DNA of 64,000 nt from Methylotenera oryzisoli (GTDB lineage: Bacteria > Pseudomonadota > Gammaproteobacteria > Burkholderiales > Methylophilaceae): assembly GCA_945907735.1 (NCBI GenBank), contig CAMDTL010000009.1, positions 1-64,000 on the forward strand, in the 5' to 3' direction. Under the pieces are notes generated by a model. The model saw only the letters and a program-made list of their open reading frames with translations. It was not told where the DNA came from and ran no database searches. Below, piece by piece: positions 8,735-16,849 of this stretch; the stretch's first letter is position 1, and each line of letters starts with the position of its first letter. The translations under genes were made by a program, and so were the position numbers.

Positions 8735-9852
8735 CAAAAATACTCCTCTACCGCAAATAGCCGGCGATGCTCGCGGATGGCAAATCTATCGGTCATGCCA
8801 GCGATATAATCCGCCACTGCGCGCGCTTTATCATCTTTAGCCGATGCTTGAAACTCGTGCGGCATCAGGCCAATATCTGCTAAAAACACCTTAAATAGTT
8901 CGCGAATAATGCGTTCTGCCTTGGCGCTCATGCGGTTGACTTTGTAATGCTGGTACAGATTTTTGCGTAAAAACTGTTTCAGCGCGAGATTTTTTGCGGT
9001 CATCTGCTCGCTAAAGCCAGCCAAATAAGGTGCTTGGCGTATGTCTTGGATATTTTTGGGATTATTTTCCTGTATATTTATTGCAGTATGCGCACACAAA
9101 TCCACCACTTGTACATTAATCATGCGGCGTATGGTTTCGTGAATGAGCCGCTTTTGTTCTAATTTTGGGTAATTTTCTTTGACAATATCGAGCTGCGAGG
9201 CAAATAAATCCACGCTTTGTAGTTGTTCTATCGTAATCAAACCTGAGCGCAAACCATCATCGACATCATGATTATTATAGGCAATTTCATCGGCAAAATT
9301 GGTGATTTGCGCCTCTAAACTTGGGCGGGTTTTATCTAAAAAGCGCTGGCCTACATCACCCAATTGCTTGGCATTTTTAATTGAACAATGTTTTAAAATA
9401 CCTTCACGCAATTCAAAAGTTAAATTTAAGCCATCAAATTCAGCATATCTTTGTTCGAGCTTATCCACCACGCGTAGCGACTGTAAATTGTGCTCAAAAC
9501 CACCATAATCCTTCATGCAAGCGTTAAGCGCATCTTGCCCAGCATGGCCAAATGGTGTGTGGCCAAGGTCGTGTGCCAGCGCAATCGCCTCGGTTAAATC
9601 CTCATGCAGATTGAGTGTGCGGGCGATGCCACGCGCCAGTTGCGCGACTTCTAAACTGTGGGTAAGGCGCGTGCGAAATAAATCGCCTTCATGGTTCACA
9701 AACACTTGCGTTTTGTATTCTAGGCGGCGAAACGCGGTAGAGTGGATAATGCGGTCGCGGTCGCGCTGAAAGGCGTTACGCAACGGAGAAGGCGACTCAT
9801 CGTGATGGCGACCTAGCGAGGTTGCAGGATTGGCGGCGTATGGCGCCAACAT
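8734..9852 (-). CDS. dgt: dGTPase-like HD-domain phosphohydrolase
   Basis: Metal-dependent hydrolase releasing triphosphate from deoxynucleoside triphosphates, probably for nucleotide-pool control. The 372 residues carry the HD signature: RLTHSLEV (His65), then [15 protein letters not shown] (His94-Asp95). The N-terminal [15 protein letters not shown] block is typical of the bacterial type-2 dGTPase-like subfamily, which is shorter than E. coli Dgt. It begins directly after the aroB stop, so aroK-aroB-dgt form a tight leftward operon, a common betaproteobacterial order. Its stop codon lies inside a repeat unit. Confidence 0.93.
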   Translation of the reverse strand: MLAPYAANPATSLGRHHDESPSPLRNAFQRDRDRIIHSTAFRRLEYKTQVFVNHEGDLFRTRLTHSLEVAQLARGIARTLNLHEDLTEAIALAHDLGHTPFGHAGQDALNACMKDYGGFEHNLQSLRVVDKLEQRYAEFDGLNLTFELREGILKHCSIKNAKQLGDVGQRFLDKTRPSLEAQITNFADEIAYNNHDVDDGLRSGLITIEQLQSVDLFASQLDIVKENYPKLEQKRLIHETIRRMINVQVVDLCAHTAINIQENNPKNIQDIRQAPYLAGFSEQMTAKNLALKQFLRKNLYQHYKVNRMSAKAERIIRELFKVFLADIGLMPHEFQASAKDDKARAVADYIAGMTDRFAIREHRRLFAVEEYF

Positions 9853-10938
9853 TTAAGCAATCGCTTCCAGCGTTTGTTTTAGCTTGTCGGCATCGTACTC
9901 GCTGGTAATCACCGCCTTGCCAATAGTTTGTTGCAACACTAGCCTGATTTTTCCAGCGGCCACTTTTTTGTCCATCGCCATTAAATCCAGGTATTTTTCA
10001 ACCCCTAAATTAGGTGCCTTGAGCGGCAAGCCGGATGCGGCTAACAGGGCATGTATTCTGCGCACTTCGTCCGCTTTCAGCCAACCCATGCGCTGCGATA
10101 AATCCGCCGCCAGCATAGTACCCGCCGCCACCGCCTCGCCATGCAACCACACCCCGTAACCCATGGCGTTTTCAATTGCATGGCCAAAGGTATGGCCCAA
10201 ATTAAGTAGCGCGCGCTCACCCGCCTCGTGTTCGTCTGCCGCCACCACTGCTGCCTTGTTTTGGCACGAACGGTATATGGCGTAAGTAATTACCGCTTCG
10301 TCTAGCACCATCAGCTTACTGATATTGCTTTCTAGCCAAGCAAAAAAATCCGCATCGCGAATAAGGCCATATTTAATCACCTCGGCTACGCCTGCAGAAA
10401 GCTCGCGTTTTGGCAAAGTTTGCAAAGTATCAATATCCGCCAAAACAACTTTGGGCTGATAAAACGCGCCTATCATATTTTTGCCAAGTGGATGGTTGAT
10501 GCCAGTCTTACCACCCACGCTAGAATCTACCTGCGCAAGTAAAGTGGTGGGAATTTGAATAAACGGCACGCCGCGTAAATAAGTAGCGGCTGCGTAACCT
10601 GTTAAATCACCGATCACGCCACCGCCAAGCGCGATTAATGTGGTGGTGCGTTCGCAACGATTTTTAAGTAAAGCATCATATATTAAGTTTAAAGTTTGGC
10701 TATTTTTATGCGCTTCGCCATCTGGCAGCACAATCTCAATCACGCCCACCCCCGCATCGCGCAAAGGCTGTGCGAGTTTCTCGAGATATAAGGGCGCAAC
10801 AGTTGTGTTGGTCACAATCGCCACTTGCTTACGCTTGAGATGTGGCAGAATTAAATCTGCTTGGCTAAGCAAACCACTGCCAATATAAATCGGGTAAGTG
10901 CGGTCGCCAAGGGCTACTTGTAGTGTTTGCATCATCAT
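9853..10938 (-). CDS. aroB: 3-dehydroquinate synthase
   Basis: Second step of the shikimate pathway: converts DAHP to 3-dehydroquinate using NAD and zinc. The 361 residues show the NAD-binding block [28 protein letters not shown], the [19 protein letters not shown] motif, and zinc ligands in the [12 protein letters not shown] and [10 protein letters not shown] segments. The start ATG overlaps the aroK stop by four bases, indicating translational coupling. Three successive Met codons follow, so the exact start could be 3 or 6 bases later. Confidence 0.97.
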   Translation of the reverse strand: MMMQTLQVALGDRTYPIYIGSGLLSQADLILPHLKRKQVAIVTNTTVAPLYLEKLAQPLRDAGVGVIEIVLPDGEAHKNSQTLNLIYDALLKNRCERTTTLIALGGGVIGDLTGYAAATYLRGVPFIQIPTTLLAQVDSSVGGKTGINHPLGKNMIGAFYQPKVVLADIDTLQTLPKRELSAGVAEVIKYGLIRDADFFAWLESNISKLMVLDEAVITYAIYRSCQNKAAVVAADEHEAGERALLNLGHTFGHAIENAMGYGVWLHGEAVAAGTMLAADLSQRMGWLKADEVRRIHALLAASGLPLKAPNLGVEKYLDLMAMDKKVAAGKIRLVLQQTIGKAVITSEYDADKLKQTLEAIA

Positions 10939-11453
10939 GCTGTTAATGATTTTTCTATTTGATTCAGTACATGCGTGACTGGCTGATTACCAGTATCAAA
11001 AATGAGTGTGGCCGTTTGCGTATAAAGTGAGTTGCGCTCCGCATAAAGTTGCGCTAGTTTAACGCGAATATCCACGTTTTGCAGTAAAGGCCGATGTTTA
11101 TCATTATGCGTTCTGTGCCAAAGCTCGTTCACATTGGCGTGTAAATAAATCACTGTGCCATTGGCTTGCAGCAACTTCCGATTATCTTCTGCAATCACCG
11201 CACCGCCACCTGTCGCCATCACGATATTACTTAACTGACAAAGATCTTGAATAACTGCCGTTTCACGTTTGCGGAAGCCAGCTTCGCCTTCAAGTTCAAA
11301 AATCACTGATATTTTAACGCCGGTACGTTTTTCTATTTCATGATCGGTATCATAAAAGATTTTGCCTAAATGTTTGGCCAGCAATTTACCGATGGTAGTT
11401 TTACCTGATCCCATCAAGCCTATAAAAAAAATGTTGCCAGAACCTTTGCTCAC
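10935..11453 (-). CDS. aroK: Shikimate kinase
   Basis: Phosphorylates shikimate with ATP. The 172 residues have Walker A GLMGSGKT (12-19), the DTD motif (Asp35, Asp37) for magnesium and shikimate, Arg61 in GFRKRE and the GGGA loop (82-85), with a lid segment HRPLL. First intact gene of the aroK-aroB-dgt operon. In related bacteria aroK follows pilMNOPQ; here only a pilQ remnant remains upstream, separated by a hairpin terminator. A promoter between that hairpin and the start is tight (few bases), so expression may depend on readthrough. Confidence 0.96.
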   Translation of the reverse strand: MSKGSGNIFFIGLMGSGKTTIGKLLAKHLGKIFYDTDHEIEKRTGVKISVIFELEGEAGFRKRETAVIQDLCQLSNIVMATGGGAVIAEDNRKLLQANGTVIYLHANVNELWHRTHNDKHRPLLQNVDIRVKLAQLYAERNSLYTQTATLIFDTGNQPVTHVLNQIEKSLTA

Positions 11454-11457
11454 AATA

Positions 11458-11490
11458 AAAAATGCCTATCACGTTTAATGATAGGCATTT
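11458..11490 (-). terminator. Hairpin between pilQ remnant and aroK
   Basis: Arms AAAATGCCTATCA and TGATAGGCATTTT around a CGTTTAA loop, with A and T flanks so it can terminate both ways. It lies immediately before aroK. Confidence 0.8.
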
Positions 11491-11541
11491 TAAGGTAAAG
11501 CGGGCGTTCTGTCAGGTCAGACTAATATTTTTTGATTACTA

Positions 11542-11739
11542 TTACCTTAAATCCAAACTTTCATCCATGATTTTTGGGGTAATAGAAATAAGCAACTCTA
11601 TCCTGTCGTCTTGCTTGGTTCTGCGCTTAAACACGTTACCCATCACTGGCAGGCCGCCGAAGAAAGGCGCTTTATCCACATCATTTGACGACAACATCTG
11701 AGTGCATTGGCGATTTGTTGAGGGGCTGTGTTCCTGTTT
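11542..11739 (-). pseudogene. pilQ: C-terminal remnant of type IV pilus secretin PilQ
   Basis: The leftward frame ending at TAA 11542-11544 encodes DKAPFFGGLPVMGNVFK, then RRTKQDDRIELLISITPKIM and DESLDLR, which matches the end of the secretin domain (the usual VPFLGDIPxLGxLF...ELLIFITPRI pattern). A TGA at 11740-11742 closes the frame, and no further secretin sequence is visible before the rightward Pcm-family gene at 11823. Only about 55 of an expected 650-700 residues are left. Its place directly before aroK fits the conserved pilQ-aroK order, so it is read as a deletion scar of the pil operon. Confidence 0.75.
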
Positions 11740-11822
11740 TCAATTCTTCGCTAAGCGTGTATCGTGACGCTTGAGTGAATGGGTGGTAGGGTTGCATGAC
11801 AGGGTTGAATCCGCGAGATTAA

Positions 11823-12578
11823 ATGAATGAAAGCTTTATTATGATAGAAACGCCACAAAATAATATACCGCGCGAAACTGCGGGATTCAATATGCCAAAC
11901 GCCATCGCGCGTTTTAATATGCGCGAAGCTAGGTTCAACATGATAGAACAGCAAATTCGCACTTGGGAGGTGTTAGACCCAACGGTATTGCAGCTGTTAA
12001 ATGATGTGCCACGCGAAAATTTTGTTCCGCCAGAGTATGCTGGGCTTGCGTTTGCCGATATTGAAATCCCACTGCTTGGAAATATAGCGCATGGCCAAAC
12101 TATGTTGAGCCCCAAGTTAGAGGGCCGAATTTTGCAAGCACTTAAGCTACAAAAAACGCACGCAGTGCTGCATATTGGCACTGGCAGTGGTTATTTTACT
12201 GCGCTGTTGGCAGGGCTTGCTAAGCAAGTAATTTCACTAGAAATTGAGTCGAAATTAAGTGCGCAAGCAGCTAAAAATCTTGCTCAAAATAATATTCAAA
12301 ATGTGACATTGGAAGTCGCAGATGGAACACTGGGCTGGCCAAGCCACGCACACTACGATGTGATTGTTTACACGGGATCGTCGCCAGTAGAACCTGCTGG
12401 CGTGCGTCAACAATTAAATATTGGCGGTGTCATGTTTGTGGTGTTAGGCGAAGCGCCCGTGATGCAGGCCACCTTGATACACCGCGTTTCTGCAACGGGT
12501 TTCAAACAAGACGTACTATTTGAAACTTGCATGCCTGAGCTCATGAACGCGCCACAAGCGCAACAATTTGAGTTTTAA
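11823..12578 (+). CDS. Protein-L-isoaspartate O-methyltransferase family protein
   Basis: SAM-dependent methyltransferase of the Pcm fold, 251 residues. Visible are ARFNMIEQQIRTWEVLD, the VPRENFVPP segment, HGQTMLSP, and the SAM site VLHIGTGSGYFTALLA followed by ISLEIE. Pcm repairs isoaspartyl residues; this subfamily, found just before tolC in related bacteria, lacks a proven substrate. The first 37 residues before REARFNM repeat ARFNM-like words and are not conserved, so the true start may be one of the internal ATGs (11841, 11892 or 11919). Two bases separate it from tolC. Confidence 0.85.
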   Translation: MNESFIMIETPQNNIPRETAGFNMPNAIARFNMREARFNMIEQQIRTWEVLDPTVLQLLNDVPRENFVPPEYAGLAFADIEIPLLGNIAHGQTMLSPKLEGRILQALKLQKTHAVLHIGTGSGYFTALLAGLAKQVISLEIESKLSAQAAKNLAQNNIQNVTLEVADGTLGWPSHAHYDVIVYTGSSPVEPAGVRQQLNIGGVMFVVLGEAPVMQATLIHRVSATGFKQDVLFETCMPELMNAPQAQQFEF

Positions 12579-12580
12579 TA

Positions 12581-13948
12581 ATGAAAATTAAATCACTTAT
12601 TTTTATATTATTTTGCCTGCCCGCTAGCCTGCTGGCGGCAGAAGGCCTATCAACGCAGGCAAAGACACAAAGCTTGCTAGATGTTTACCATCAAGCCTTG
12701 GCGCACGACCCAACGCTGGCTTCGGCCTTAAGCGCCAATAAGGCTACACAAGAAATTATTGAGCAAGGCAAAGCGCTGTATCGTCCAACGGTTAATTTCA
12801 ATGCCGAGGCCAATGCCGTACACACCGACATTCGTTATCTAGGCACAAACACACCACCAGGCAGCTCCGATTTTGAAAATTATAAATATGGTGTAGAAGC
12901 GCGCCAACCTATTTACCGCAAGCAAAATTTAGTGCAAATGGATCAATCTGTAACGCAAGTTTCGCAAGCAGATAAACAATATCATCTAAGTCAACAAACC
13001 TTAATTTTGCGTACTACCCAAGCCTATTTTGATGTGCTGATTGCGCAAGATAAAATTGATTTAATCGGCGCGCAAAAAAAGGCGATTTTAAGCCAGCTCG
13101 ATCAAGCCAAAGCCACATTTGAAGTGGGTACAGCGACGATTACCGATGTGAACGAGGCGCAAGCGCGTTACGATTTGATTTTGGCGCAAGAAATAGCAAC
13201 GATTAACGAGCTAGAAATTGCAAGGCGCTCAGTAGAGGCGATGACTGGTGAACTGCCCGATAAATTAGCCACGGCAAAAACCGATATTCAGGTCACGCAA
13301 TTAAGCCAAAATATGCAAGACTGGCAGCAAGTTGCGCTGCAAAATAATTTAAATATTCAAATTCAGCAAGATGCGCTGAAATTGGCCGAACAAGAAGTGG
13401 ATCGGATGCGGGCGGGACATTTACCGACTTTAGATGCGATTGCAAGTTACAGCGACAGTTATGCCAACGGCAGTCCATCGGTATTTAGTTCGGGTAATAA
13501 ACTCAAAACGGCGGTGATTGGTTTGCAGTTAGAAATCCCGCTGTATCAAGGCGGCGCAATTAGCTCGCGGGCGCGTCAGGCGGTGCTGAACAAGCAAAAA
13601 GCGCTGGATGATATTGACATTGCGCGCCGTCAAACTGACTTGGAAACACAGCGCGCCTATTTTAACTTGGGCACCACCATTGCCCAAGTTAAGGCGCTGG
13701 AGCAAGCCTTGATTTCTAGCCAAAGTCAACTTGACTCAACTAAATTAGGCTACGAGGTTGGCGTGCGTACCAGTGTGGATGTGCTGAATGCGCAACAACA
13801 ATTATTTTCTGCCAAGCGCGAGTTATTGCAAGCGCGCTATCATTATTTGGTGAATATCATCCGCCTGAAATCCGTATCTGGATTGGTTGCCGAGGCAGAT
13901 TTGCAAGAAATTAATCAGCAACTCCTAGTAAGTCCAAATGCAAACTAA
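12581..13948 (+). CDS. tolC: TolC-family outer-membrane channel
   Basis: Outer-membrane exit duct for type I secretion and tripartite efflux. The 455 residues start with a signal peptide (KIKSLIFILFCLPASLLA, cut before AEG), followed by two internally similar halves rich in long alpha-helices: the first ends near VEAMTGELP, the second contains PLYQGGAISSRARQA and GYEVGVRTSVDVLNAQQQLF, both hallmark TolC motifs. It follows the Pcm-family gene by two bases and overlaps the hydrolase start, so they are cotranscribed. No partner inner-membrane pump is in the window. Confidence 0.93.
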   Translation: MKIKSLIFILFCLPASLLAAEGLSTQAKTQSLLDVYHQALAHDPTLASALSANKATQEIIEQGKALYRPTVNFNAEANAVHTDIRYLGTNTPPGSSDFENYKYGVEARQPIYRKQNLVQMDQSVTQVSQADKQYHLSQQTLILRTTQAYFDVLIAQDKIDLIGAQKKAILSQLDQAKATFEVGTATITDVNEAQARYDLILAQEIATINELEIARRSVEAMTGELPDKLATAKTDIQVTQLSQNMQDWQQVALQNNLNIQIQQDALKLAEQEVDRMRAGHLPTLDAIASYSDSYANGSPSVFSSGNKLKTAVIGLQLEIPLYQGGAISSRARQAVLNKQKALDDIDIARRQTDLETQRAYFNLGTTIAQVKALEQALISSQSQLDSTKLGYEVGVRTSVDVLNAQQQLFSAKRELLQARYHYLVNIIRLKSVSGLVAEADLQEINQQLLVSPNAN

Positions 13949-14504
13949 GCCAGCAACCAATATGGTAGCAATGGTGCAAAGCCAACTTGTTATTGTGGAT
14001 ATGCAAGTTCAATTGGCACTGGTAATGTCCGCTGACGAATTTAAAAACATCGTTAAAAATTGTGGGATATTGGCACAAGCTTCGCAACTGTTGGCTGTGC
14101 CCATCATCGTGACCGAACACTATCCGCAAAGCTTTGGTGCAACCTTGCCAGAGATTAAGCGCTTATTACCAAACAATCAAGCCATTGCAAAAATGGCTTT
14201 TTCAGCCTGTGGTGAGCCTAAGTTTAATCAGCAATTGCAGCGTGAAAATTCGCAAATCGTATTAACGGGTATGGAGGCGCATATTTGTGTGCTGCAAACT
14301 GCGCTGGATTTATTGCAGGCGGGCAAACAAGTATTTGTGGTGGAAGACGCCATACTTTCACGTAAGCCCGCCAACAAAGCCAATGCGCTCGCAAGGCTGC
14401 GCGATGCAGGTTGCATCGTCACTAATACCGAGTCGGTCGTGTTTGAATGGCTGGGCAACGCCAAGCATGAGTCAGCTAAGGCAATTTTCAACTTAATTAA
14501 ATAA
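13938..14504 (+). CDS. Isochorismatase-like cysteine hydrolase
   Basis: 188 residues of the isochorismatase/YcaC fold with a complete putative triad: Asp21 in VIVDMQ, Lys85 in AIAKMAFSA, and Cys117 in GMEAHICVLQTA. Members act on amides or related compounds; the substrate here is unknown. The start at 13938 overlaps tolC by 11 bases. The Met at codon 9 or 12 (MVAMVQSQ) is an alternative closer to the conserved beta strand. Confidence 0.85.
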   Translation: MQTKPATNMVAMVQSQLVIVDMQVQLALVMSADEFKNIVKNCGILAQASQLLAVPIIVTEHYPQSFGATLPEIKRLLPNNQAIAKMAFSACGEPKFNQQLQRENSQIVLTGMEAHICVLQTALDLLQAGKQVFVVEDAILSRKPANKANALARLRDAGCIVTNTESVVFEWLGNAKHESAKAIFNLIK

Positions 14505-14517
14505 TCCAAAATCTATT

Positions 14518-15104
14518 GTGAATTGGAAACTCATATTTTTTGTCGCGTTCATCGGTTACAGCGCATATCAGCATTTTTCGCAGCGCTCAATTTCGCATGG
14601 TAATGGCATTATTGCGCGCCAGCAGCCTACTCAACATGCAACCAATCAAACTAACTTTACGCTTAACGGTTACAAAATTACGCCTTTAGTAGCATTTGAA
14701 ATTGAAGCGCGTGTATTGGCTACAGAGCACTATTCATTCGCGCGCGAGGCCGATTTGTCACCAGTCGATTTGGTGCTAGGTTGGGGGGAATGTCAGATGA
14801 GGCCATGCTTAAAGACATCAAAATTTCGCAATCAAATCGATTTTATTATTGGCGTGTGGATGAGTTTCCCATGCCGCGGCGCGAGATTGAAACGCAAAGC
14901 GCCAATATGCACATGATTCCAGCCAATGAGCAAATTGAAAAAGTTCTGAAATCAATTGTTCCAGGTCAAATTGTGAAGCTAAGTGGCGATTTGGTGCAAG
15001 TAGACGCAAGTGATGGCTGGCATTGGAAAAGCTCTCTCACCCGCGAAGATACTGGCGCAGGCGCGTGCGAAATTATTTATGTGAAAGCTATTTCAGTGGC
15101 TTAG
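14518..15104 (+). pseudogene. Membrane-anchored hypothetical protein, frameshifted
   Basis: A GTG at 14518 starts a frame with one N-terminal membrane helix (WKLIFFVAFIGYSAY), reading to SPVDLVLGWG. The sense then continues in the next frame as MSDEAMLKDIKISQSNRFYY, through IPANEQIEKVLKSI and SGDLVQVDAS to WHWKSSLTR and the stop at 15102-15104. The break lies at a G6 run (14783-14788); one more G would fuse the frames. The joined product of about 195 residues would be a bitopic protein of unknown function with conserved Trp and Ser/Thr near the C-terminus. A real inactivation or an assembly homopolymer error are both possible. Confidence 0.72.
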
Positions 15105-15220
15105 CTGTTTTAAAACAAACTGCTTTACTGCATGCCCTGCATGAATATTTGGCACAGACCCGCACTGGAGTGTTTGAGTCCAGTGGCATGTTTTCTCGGT
15201 ATTTGAATTGCTACCAATAT

Positions 15221-16486
15221 TTAAGTGTGCAAATACTGCGCAATTAATTTCATCAAGTGCATGGTGGCACCCGTGGAGGCCTTACTAAAACTCAACGCGG
15301 CTTCGCCCATTTTTTCTCGTTTTGGCGCATTGTGTAGCAAATATTGAATGCTATCGCGCAATGCAGCCATATTTTTTACGCGAATGGCGGCTTGAGCACG
15401 GATAGCATTTTCAGTGGCATCGGCAAAGTTAAACGTATGTGAGCCAATTAAAATGGGCTTGCCCATGCAAGCCGCTTCAATCAAATTTTGGCCGCCATAT
15501 TCAAATAAACTGCCGCCCACAAGAGTAAAATCACAGGCCGCATAGTAGGTAAAAAGCTCGCCCATACTATCGCCCAACACTACTTGTATATTTTTATCCA
15601 CCGACCCCACCAAATGACTGCGACGCTGATAAGTAAGCCCAGAGTTTTGAATAATGCTTTCCACCTCATTAAAACGTTGCGGGTGGCGCGGTACGATAAT
15701 TGTTAATAAATTGGTCGTTAAAATATCTAGGCCTTTTACCGCTGCAAGAATATGTTTTTCTTCGCCCTTGCGCGTGCTGGCAGCAAGAAAAATTGTACGT
15801 TTATTCCCTAATAATTTACGTAACTGCAAGCCTTTATCTACGCTACCTGCGGGTGGTTTCACATCAAATTTTAAATTGCCCGCAACGCTTATATTGTTTG
15901 CATGCAACGTCTGAAATCTTGAAAAATCAGCAGCAGTTTGCGCGGCAACGGCGCTCAAGCTTTGCATGCCTTCTGAAGCTAATTTTCCAAGTTTGGCATA
16001 ACCGTTGGCCGATTTTTCTGAAAGACGCGCATTTAATAACAGCAAAGGAATTTCGCGCTGTTTACAGACGGCAATTAAATTAAACCACAGTTCGGTTTCC
16101 ATCAGCAAACCAATTTTAGGTTTAAAGTGATTTAAAAAATTATTGACTGCAAATGGCAAATCGTAAGGCAAATAAACGCGCAGCACGGCATTGCCAAATA
16201 ATTGCTGACTGGCATCTCGCCCAGTCGGCGTGGTGTTGGTAATTAAAATTTGATGTTCCGGATATTGCGTCTGCAATGCTTGGATTAAAGGCTCCGCAGC
16301 GCGGGTTTCGCCCACCGAAACGCAATGCAACCAAATGATAGGTTGATTGACAGGCCCATTATAAAAACCAAAACGTTCCCCACAATGCTTTAAGTAAGCT
16401 GGTTGCTTAATGCCGCGCCAAAGCAATTTTAGCGGCACAAATGGCAACGCTAAATAAAGAAAAAGTGAATATAAAAAACGATTCAT
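15221..16486 (-). CDS. waaA: Kdo transferase (3-deoxy-D-manno-octulosonic acid transferase)
   Basis: Adds Kdo from CMP-Kdo to lipid IVA, the first core-LPS step, at the cytoplasmic face of the inner membrane. The 421 residues begin with a hydrophobic anchor (FLYSLFLYLALPFVPLKLL), then WLHCVSVGETRAAEPLI with the catalytic Glu, LMETELWFNLI, LNARLSEKS, and in the C-terminal GT-B domain ASTRKGEE, IIVPRHPQRF and the nucleotide-binding GGSLFEYGGQNLIEAA. All are family hallmarks. Transcribed alone and leftward; about 360 bases upstream separate it from divergent nrdJa. Confidence 0.96.
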   Translation of the reverse strand: MNRFLYSLFLYLALPFVPLKLLWRGIKQPAYLKHCGERFGFYNGPVNQPIIWLHCVSVGETRAAEPLIQALQTQYPEHQILITNTTPTGRDASQQLFGNAVLRVYLPYDLPFAVNNFLNHFKPKIGLLMETELWFNLIAVCKQREIPLLLLNARLSEKSANGYAKLGKLASEGMQSLSAVAAQTAADFSRFQTLHANNISVAGNLKFDVKPPAGSVDKGLQLRKLLGNKRTIFLAASTRKGEEKHILAAVKGLDILTTNLLTIIVPRHPQRFNEVESIIQNSGLTYQRRSHLVGSVDKNIQVVLGDSMGELFTYYAACDFTLVGGSLFEYGGQNLIEAACMGKPILIGSHTFNFADATENAIRAQAAIRVKNMAALRDSIQYLLHNAPKREKMGEAALSFSKASTGATMHLMKLIAQYLHT

Positions 16487-16608
16487 ATCACCATTTTCTC
16501 ACAAAATTGCCGTCTTGTTAGTTGCTGAAAAAACTCAAGCATCAACAAATATTTTTTGCGAGTAATTTATTTTTATACTGTTTTTTGCAGATAGATTTTT
16601 TAGTATCG

Positions 16609-16632
16609 AACCAAGCCAATACTGGCTTGGTT
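16609..16632. repeat. Perfect hairpin in the waaA-nrdJa gap
   Basis: AACCAAGCCA/TGGCTTGGTT arms around ATAC. No T tract of useful length follows on either strand, so it is not a clear terminator. It could be an operator or a remnant. Confidence 0.5.
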
Positions 16633-16690
16633 TCCTGCTAAAAACACTTCAAAATGGCGGATTAAAAGATTGTAAAAATGCTATTGACGC

Positions 16691-16738
16691 ACACAAAATA
16701 AAGGATTAAATTCTCATACAAGGCACAATATATTGTGT
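16691..16738 (+). promoter_or_regulatory. Pair of NrdR boxes upstream of nrdJa
   Basis: The second box, 16723-16738 (GCACAATATATTGTGT), has the full palindromic NrdR core CAATATATTG. The first, 16691-16706 (ACACAAAATAAAGGAT), is a weaker match, and the starts are 32 bases apart, the usual phasing of NrdR box pairs. NrdR represses ribonucleotide reductase operons when dATP is high. The nrdR gene itself is not in the window. Confidence 0.8.
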
Positions 16739-16761
16739 TTAAGTGTCATATTTTCTATAAA
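16733..16761 (+). promoter_or_regulatory. Candidate sigma-70 promoter of nrdJa
   Basis: TTGTGT at 16733-16738, 17-base spacer, TATAAA at 16756-16761. The -35 falls inside the strong NrdR box, which would explain repression. A TATAAT at 16779-16784 is an alternative -10 without a convincing -35. Confidence 0.5.
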
Positions 16762-16849
16762 AATAAGAATTTGTTAATTATAATCACAGAGTTAGCGCAG
16801 TGTTAGTTTAAAGTTTGCGTTTACACCTAAATTTTGAGAGAGTTTTTTC

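Noticed and set aside
14781-15104. Second frame as an independent gene starting at TTG 14781
   Set aside because: It begins inside the first frame at a homopolymer and continues its sense; a frameshifted single gene is simpler.
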